Below, in pieces: positions 1 to 3,604 of a DNA stretch of 10,538 bases. Position 1 is the stretch's first letter; each line of letters begins with the position of its first letter. Source of the stretch: JBHHYS01 sp046757645 (GTDB taxonomy: Bacteria; Acidobacteriota; Terriglobia; Acidiferrales; 2-02-FULL-67-57); NCBI GenBank assembly GCA_046757645.1, contig JBHHYS010000083.1:1-10538 (forward strand). The letters are read 5' to 3'. Below the pieces are notes generated by a model, which was given only the letters and a program-made list of their open reading frames with translations, ran no database searches and was not told the origin of the DNA. The position numbers and the translations under genes are program-made.

Positions 1-848
1 AGGATGGCGATGTAGACCTCGGGGTGGCCGAAGAACCAGAACAGGTGCTGCCAGAGCAGCGGCGAACCTCCCTTGTTCGGGATGAGCTGATCGCTGACCA
101 CCAACCCCCCGGGAATAAAAAAGCTGGTGCCGGCGTGGCGGTCGAGCAGCAAGAGGATGCCGGCGGCCAGCAGGACGGCGAAGGCGAGCAGCGCCAGGAT
201 GGCGGTGACGAACCAGGCCCAGACGGTCAAGGGCATGCGAAACAGCGACATCCCCCGGGTGCGCATGTCGAGCGTGGTGGTGATGAAGTTCAACGCACCC
301 ATCAGCGAGGCGCCGGAGAAAATGGCGATGCTGAGGATCCATAAGCTTTGCCCCAGGCCGAGCCCCGGCCCGGCCACCTCTCCCAGGGCGCTCAAGGGCA
401 CGTAGGCGGTCCAGCCGCTGATGGGGGCGCCGCCGCTGACGAAGAAGGCGGCCAGCAGCACCACCAAGGCCACGAAGGTGAACCAGAACGACAACATATT
501 CAGGGTGGGGAAGGCCATATCGGGGGCGCCAATCTGAATGGGCAGGAAGTAGTTGCCGAAGCCGCTCTGGGGGGCGGTGGTGAGCACGAAGAAAACCATG
601 ATGGTGCCGTGGATGGTCATCAGAGCGAGGTACTGCTCGGGGGTCATGATGTCGAAGACGGGCAGCTTGAGGTTCGGCCAGACCAGGTGGAGCCGCATCA
701 GCAGGGAGAGGAAAATGCCGATGAACACCGACACCAGGGCGAGCAGGATGTACTGAATCCCGATGACCTTATGGTCGAGGCTGAAGACGTATTTTCGGAT
801 AAAGCCCTTGGGTGCCTCGTGCACTACCAGGTGGGCTTCGGTCGCCAT
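1..848 (-). CDS. ctaD: Cytochrome c oxidase subunit I, aa3 type (partial, 3' end beyond left edge)
   Basis: This is the haem-copper catalytic subunit of an A1-type cytochrome c oxidase. It reduces O2 to water at the haem a3/CuB site and pumps protons across the cytoplasmic membrane. The first 282 codons are visible. His80 in the TIHGTIM segment is the expected low-spin haem ligand. Asn99, Asp110 and Asn117 in the GNYFLP...GAPDMAF...N region match the mouth of the D proton channel; the following Asn of proteobacterial enzymes is Met118 here. The visible end carries GHPEVY (His275, Glu277, Tyr279): CuB ligand, D-channel glutamate and the Tyr that crosslinks to His, which places it in the A1 family. 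Several hydrophobic helices are evident. The start is ATG at 848, preceded by GGAGGAGAG. It lies 31 bases downstream of subunit II, so the two are co-transcribed. The CuB His-His pair and the C-terminus are outside the window. Confidence 0.97.
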   Translation of the reverse strand, partial: MATEAHLVVHEAPKGFIRKYVFSLDHKVIGIQYILLALVSVFIGIFLSLLMRLHLVWPNLKLPVFDIMTPEQYLALMTIHGTIMVFFVLTTAPQSGFGNYFLPIQIGAPDMAFPTLNMLSFWFTFVALVVLLAAFFVSGGAPISGWTAYVPLSALGEVAGPGLGLGQSLWILSIAIFSGASLMGALNFITTTLDMRTRGMSLFRMPLTVWAWFVTAILALLAFAVLLAAGILLLLDRHAGTSFFIPGGLVVSDQLIPNKGGSPLLWQHLFWFFGHPEVYIAI

Positions 849-879
849 CGGGTCTCTCCTCCGGGTACGCTAGGAATCC

Positions 880-1704
880 TTAGAAAACCATCTCTTCCCG
901 CAGCCACTCTTCAAACTCGGCCTCCGATAAGACCTTGAGTTCGGCGCGCATCCGATGGTGGCCCAGGCCGCACAGTTCCGCGCAGGCAATTTCATATATC
1001 CCTTCTTCATTGGCGGTGAAATGCAGCCGGATGACCATGCCGGGAACGGTGTCTTGCTTGAAGCGCAACTCGCGCACGAAAAAGCTGTGGGTGACGTCCT
1101 TGGTGCGCAGAATGAGTTCCACCTCCCGGTTGACCGGAACGGCCATGCTGGCGGTGACGATGTCGTCTTCGGCCGCCGGGTCCCGATCGTCGAGCCCCAG
1201 AGGATTACCGGCGGCGTCGTTGATCAAGGTCGGCTCGGTGCGGCCAAACTGCCCGTCCGGGCCCGGATAGCGGAAGTTCCAGACGAACTGCTGGCCGGTT
1301 ACTTCCACCTGGAGGGCGCCGGGGGCCGCTCCTTGGAAATGAAGCGAGGCCCAGGCGCGTTCGGCGGTGATGCCCAGGGCGAGAAACATAATCGCGGTGA
1401 TGGCGGTCCACACAATCTCCAGAGTGTTGTTGCCGTGGGAGTAGTGGGCCCGGGCGCCGCGGTCGCGGTAGCGCAGGATGACGTAGGCCAGACCCAACTG
1501 CGCGAGGAAGAAAACGATCCCGGTGATGATCAGTGTGCGGTCAAACTGCTTGTCGATGGCCGCTCCCAGGGAAGTAATCGGATCAGGAAACCACCACACC
1601 CGTGCCCCGAAAATGTAGAGTGTGGAGACGGTCAGAACCAGCAGGCTGAAGGCGAAGCTGGCCGCCACCAGCCAGGAACCCCTACGCGATTGGCTATTTT
1701 CCAT
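880..1704 (-). CDS. ctaC: Cytochrome c oxidase subunit II (CuA subunit)
   Basis: This 274-residue subunit accepts electrons from cytochrome c at a binuclear CuA centre and passes them to subunit I. Hydrophobic segments lie at about 12-33, 57-79 and 98-115, followed by a cupredoxin domain on the outer face. All CuA ligands are present: His206 in VTHSFFV, then Cys241, Glu243 (backbone ligand), Cys245, His249 and Met252 in the CAELCGLGHHRM segment. Trp142 in QQFVWNF corresponds to the aromatic cytochrome c entry region. There is no fused cytochrome c domain at the C-terminus, so it is not a caa3 type, and no lipobox Cys is seen near the N-terminus. The start is fixed by an in-frame TAG eight codons upstream with no other start codon between; the RBS is weak. 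It is the first gene of the oxidase operon, ahead of subunit I. Confidence 0.97.
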   Translation of the reverse strand: MENSQSRRGSWLVAASFAFSLLVLTVSTLYIFGARVWWFPDPITSLGAAIDKQFDRTLIITGIVFFLAQLGLAYVILRYRDRGARAHYSHGNNTLEIVWTAITAIMFLALGITAERAWASLHFQGAAPGALQVEVTGQQFVWNFRYPGPDGQFGRTEPTLINDAAGNPLGLDDRDPAAEDDIVTASMAVPVNREVELILRTKDVTHSFFVRELRFKQDTVPGMVIRLHFTANEEGIYEIACAELCGLGHHRMRAELKVLSEAEFEEWLREEMVF

Positions 1705-1830
1705 CCGTTCTGCTCGGCGAAATAGCTACTTGAACTCAGACCTTACCGTCCGACTTAGCAGCAGCCGGGGATAATGCGAGGATGACCAGCTCAAGCACCG
1801 GCGCGGACCAAGCGCGGCACCAAACCAAAC

Positions 1831-1860
1831 AGTCTACCCTCTGGATTCCGATTCTGTCAA
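1831..1860 (-). promoter_or_regulatory. Candidate sigma70 promoter for the cytochrome oxidase operon
   Basis: Read on the minus strand, a perfect TTGACA (1860-1855) is separated by 18 bases from TAGACT (1836-1831). Initiation near 1824 would give a leader of about 120 bases before the subunit II ATG at 1704. It lies in the gap after the PilZ-like gene, so the oxidase genes can be transcribed on their own. This is a consensus match by eye only. Confidence 0.5.
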
Positions 1861-1871
1861 TCACCGGCTGC

Positions 1872-1903
1872 GGGCTGGGGGGGGGCGTGGTTGGCGGGCG
1901 GGG
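1872..1903 (+). other. G-rich tract with G-quadruplex potential, in the gap upstream of the oxidase operon
   Basis: The plus strand has G runs at 1872-1874, 1877-1885 (nine G), 1896-1898 and 1900-1903, with loops of 2, 10 and 1 bases. This meets the usual four-tract G3+ rule only if the 10-base loop is allowed, although the nine-G run could also supply two tracts by itself. It lies just upstream of the candidate oxidase promoter and outside any supported gene. Confidence 0.35.
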
Positions 1904-1989
1904 TTCGAGCCGAGCGCCGTAGCGGTGGCAGGCCTCAAAAAAGGGGAAACGGTCGTCGCCTCCCACGCCCAGAGGACTTCCAGCGGGCT

Positions 1990-2337
1990 TTAGGAGGCAC
2001 CCGTGACTGCGGCTTGAATTGGGATGTAGATTCCCCAGAAGGTCTCGCTGGGGCTTCTGAGCTCCACCCCGGCGCGGGCGGTGTTGTCCGTCTCCTTGTG
2101 GCTCCAGACGATGCGGGCAGTTTTGGATTCGTTGCTGCGAGGATCGAGCAGTTCGACTAGCTTGCCCGGATGCAGCGGGGTATCGAGGCGCAGCAAAGCT
2201 CCGTGAGCGTTCACCACTTCGGTCTCGGCATACTCCCGCACTTTCAGCCCCTTCTGAGCTGGCCAGATGACAATCACTGGGGTTCGCCAGAGAATGCGAG
2301 AGCTTCTGCGCTTCCCCTCTGAGCTTTCGACCAGCAT
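1990..2337 (-). CDS. PilZ-like domain protein, degenerate c-di-GMP motif
   Basis: This is a 115-residue soluble protein with the shape of a single PilZ domain, the beta-barrel fold that often binds cyclic di-GMP. It has a basic N-terminal stretch with R10 and R14 (an RxxxR-like pair), a first strand around 20-26, then TEVVNAHGALL at about 39-49 in place of the canonical (D/N)xSxxG. A later strand KTARIVWS leads to AGVEL and FWGIYIP at the C-terminus. In my memory this NAHGALL/FWGI variety is frequent in Acidobacteriota. Because the Ser and the last Gly of the binding motif are not in their usual place, c-di-GMP binding is uncertain. ATG 2337 is preceded by GGGAGAGG at good spacing. It ends 285 bases before the oxidase subunit II start, so a functional link to respiration is unproven. 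Confidence 0.75.
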   Translation of the reverse strand: MLVESSEGKRRSSRILWRTPVIVIWPAQKGLKVREYAETEVVNAHGALLRLDTPLHPGKLVELLDPRSNESKTARIVWSHKETDNTARAGVELRSPSETFWGIYIPIQAAVTGAS

Positions 2338-2492
2338 AAGACAATCCTCTCCCTGTAAGCGAAAACTACTCTAGGGAAGTAATCCGGCGGCGGCAATAGT
2401 CCGGAGGTCTTATTCCGGCCGCTACAAAAGTACTACAAAGCGGCGGCGAGCGCGGCGCCTCTCCCGCGAAGGGCTGAGTCAAGGAGGCGGGT

Positions 2493-2633
2493 TCAGCTTC
2501 CGTGCCCGATGGCGGTAACCAGCGCCCAGGTGAGCAGCGCCCACGCACCCAGGGCCACGGCTAGCTCCACCGCGCGCCAGACCAGATCGCGCCGCCATTG
2601 CTGGTGGCGAAGTTTTTCGATGTTGGTGGTCAT
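2493..2633 (-). CDS. Small single-span membrane protein, function unknown
   Basis: This 46-residue ORF is not assigned to any family I know. It has a charged, basic N-terminal part (residues 1-20, rich in Lys, Arg and His) followed by one hydrophobic helix at about 21-43 with several Ala, Leu and Trp, and a short tail. By the positive-inside rule the N-terminus should face the cytoplasm. About 80% of its codons end in G or C, in line with the definite genes of this window and well above the neighbouring open frames, which supports real coding. The ribosome binding site is weak (GGATTGAG). Its ATG overlaps the TGA of a doubtful 69-codon frame in an ATGA arrangement. A strong inverted repeat lies 18 bases upstream. 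The PilZ-like gene follows after 155 bases on the same strand. It could be a small accessory protein of a membrane complex, but nothing proves that. Confidence 0.5.
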   Translation of the reverse strand: MTTNIEKLRHQQWRRDLVWRAVELAVALGAWALLTWALVTAIGHGS

Positions 2634-3158
2634 TTTCTCAATCCGCAGTAAACCCGGGTGGCGGCGGCTTTTCTCCCTGCGCCGACAGCAGCTTGCCGCC
2701 ACCCAGGTAACTGTATTCTGTTCCAGTGCAGACCCTGCAGCCTGTTGGCCGCGCTGCACTCCGCGGCTGGATCGCGCCAGGCGGCTCCGCGCTTCCCAGA
2801 TTCCACCTCTCGGGGAAACTGGAAACCCGCAAAACTCATTGCCGCTCCTCGGGCGGCTCCCGCGGCTCAAAGAGAAGAGCCAAGACGGAATTCTCGCCGC
2901 GGGGCCACACTCCTTACTTGCATTTATCCTCTCCTCCGCCCCCCAGGTTCTACTGGCCGTCGGGACAGTTTTGGTACAGGGTGGAAGGAGCGCAGTCGGG
3001 CGGTTGCGGGGCAGAGAGCCGGTTTGAATTTTTTCTGCAAGCCGCCTCATTCGTCATTCGTGATTCGATTTGCGGAACGACAGCCACCCGCCAGGATTTG
3101 CGCTACACTGGAGGAGCGGGTTTGAGGCCGGGTTCGGCCAGCGGATGGGTTTCATCGC
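2634..3158. other. Long region without a supported gene between the small membrane protein and tRNA-Leu
   Basis: About 525 bases separate the minus-strand small gene from the plus-strand tRNA. Frames open on both strands here, but their residue composition (Arg, Ser and Pro rich) looks non-coding. The region holds the inverted repeat at 2652-2708, a second GC-rich inverted repeat (GCCGC 2841-2845 with GCGGC 2862-2866), and on the minus strand an ATG at 2923 with a very strong RBS (GGAGGAGAGG) opening only an 18-codon frame that ends at 2867. Near the tRNA a possible -10 TACACT (3104-3109) exists without a convincing -35. Transcription of both flanking units must start in or near this region. 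Confidence 0.5.
2652..2708. repeat. Long inverted repeat, candidate leader hairpin
   Basis: The arms 2652-2665 and 2695-2708 are complementary at 13 of 14 positions (a perfect GGGTGGCGGC / GCCGCCACCC core of 10 plus an outer ACC/GGT across one mismatch), with a 29-base loop. On the minus strand the hairpin would end 18 bases before the ATG of the 46-residue membrane protein, close to its ribosome binding site. There is no U tract after it on either strand, so a simple rho-independent terminator is unlikely. A regulatory leader structure is possible; it does not match a riboswitch I recognise. Confidence 0.6.
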
Positions 3159-3249
3159 GCCCGGGTGGCGGAATCGGCAGACGCGAGGGACTTAAAATCC
3201 CTTTCCCGATCCTTCGGGAGTGTGGGTTCGAGCCCCACCCCGGGCACCA
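3159..3249 (+). tRNA. tRNA-Leu (anticodon UAA), CCA encoded
   Basis: The full type II cloverleaf can be drawn. The acceptor stem GCCCGGG (3159-3165) pairs with CCCGGGC (3239-3245), followed by discriminator A 3246 and genomic CCA 3247-3249. The anticodon stem AGGGA (3186-3190) pairs with TCCCT (3198-3202) around loop CTTAAAA, giving anticodon TAA at 3193-3195. The long variable arm has stem CCCGA/TCGGG (3205-3209 with 3214-3218). The T arm is GTGGG-TTCGAGC-CCCAC (3222-3238). The long variable arm and anticodon fit leucine, reading UUA and UUG codons. It sits at the point where gene orientation changes from minus to plus. Confidence 0.97.
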
Positions 3250-3269
3250 CTTGCGGAACCCTCATTTTT

Positions 3270-3283
3270 CAGAACCAGTTCTG
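3270..3283. repeat. Short palindrome CAGAAC-CA-GTTCTG, possible operator
   Basis: Two perfect 6-base arms are separated by two bases, 20 bases after the tRNA end. A T run precedes rather than follows it, so it is not a standard terminator for the tRNA on the plus strand. It might be a protein-binding site. The GAAC/GTTC halves recall LexA-type boxes, but the spacer of two bases is shorter than those sites have. Confidence 0.3.
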
Positions 3284-3323
3284 CTACCAGCTGATTCGTT
3301 CCTAGAGAGTTCTTCGTTCAGTA

Positions 3324-3343
3324 CTTTCATAACCTTTCATAAC
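3324..3343 (+). repeat. Perfect tandem repeat of CTTTCATAAC (two copies)
   Basis: Two identical 10-base units stand head to tail, about one helical turn apart, so both would present the same DNA face. They lie about 260 bases upstream of the hydroxylase ATG and about 205 bases upstream of the candidate -35. This could be an activator-binding direct repeat or chance. Confidence 0.4.
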
Positions 3344-3546
3344 CGTGGGGCTGGCTCCTAGGGATCCACAGCGGCCGGACCGATTACGCTTTGTTGACGA
3401 CTCGCTCTTCCCACTGTGGGCGGAAGTTGGTTGTTCTTGGGTCGAGCTGGATTCATTGAAGCAAAGTTCATCTCTGTTCACCGCCTTCTTGGAGGGGATT
3501 CGGTGTCGTGTGCGGTGCAGGTTGGAGAGAGACTTCCGCCTGTGCC

Positions 3547-3576
3547 TTGCGGCCGCGGAGTCGAAGCTGGTATGAT
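3547..3576 (+). promoter_or_regulatory. Candidate extended -10 promoter for the hydroxylase operon
   Basis: TATGAT at 3571-3576 is preceded by TGG (an extended -10 TGn), with TTGCGG at 3547-3552, 18 bases upstream, as a moderate -35. Initiation near 3583 would give a leader of about 22 bases containing AAGGA (3589-3593) before ATG 3605. If right, it excludes the upstream in-frame ATGs at 3416, 3572 and 3575 as starts. Judged by eye only. Confidence 0.4.
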
Positions 3577-3604
3577 GTTTGCTAAAGCCAAGGAAACGCC
3601 GAGA

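Larger units (their letters stand above)
3250..3604. other. Upstream region of the hydroxylase operon, no gene
   Basis: These 355 bases separate tRNA-Leu from the hydroxylase gene. I see no supported coding sequence. An in-frame extension of the hydroxylase to ATG 3416 is open, but its residues do not resemble the family. The region contains a short palindrome (3270-3283), a pair of TTCGTTC copies (3295-3301 and 3313-3319), a tandem 10-base repeat (3324-3343) and a candidate promoter next to the gene. It is a reasonable place for control of the catabolic operon. Confidence 0.55.

Noticed and set aside
348..938. A 196-codon plus-strand frame opposite the oxidase subunit I gene.
   Set aside because: The minus strand encodes an unmistakable COX1 with haem and CuB motifs; the plus frame is low-complexity Gly, Glu and His rich.
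1900..1918. A GGTTCGAGCC segment resembling a tRNA T loop.
   Set aside because: The flanking bases do not form the 5-base T stem and no acceptor or anticodon arm can be drawn.
1938..1970. A possible terminator after the PilZ-like gene: on the minus strand a T6 run follows GGGA...TCCC.
   Set aside because: The stem has only four base pairs with a 13-base loop, too weak to support.
1736..2344. A 202-codon minus-strand frame overlapping the PilZ-like gene in another frame.
   Set aside because: The PilZ-like frame has a better RBS and recognisable strand pattern; the longer frame is Ser, Arg and Pro rich with no pattern.
2493..3050. An extension of the small membrane protein to 185 codons from ATG 3050.
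   Set aside because: Only the last 46 residues look protein-like; the upstream part is Arg, Ser and Pro rich and crosses the inverted repeat.
3070..3109. A tRNA promoter with TTGCGG (3070-3075) and TACACT (3104-3109).
   Set aside because: The spacer is 28 bases, far from 17; no other good -35 is found.
3416..3604. A 63-codon N-terminal extension of the hydroxylase.
   Set aside because: Family similarity starts at Met 3605, the extension looks non-coding, and a candidate promoter lies inside it at 3547-3576.
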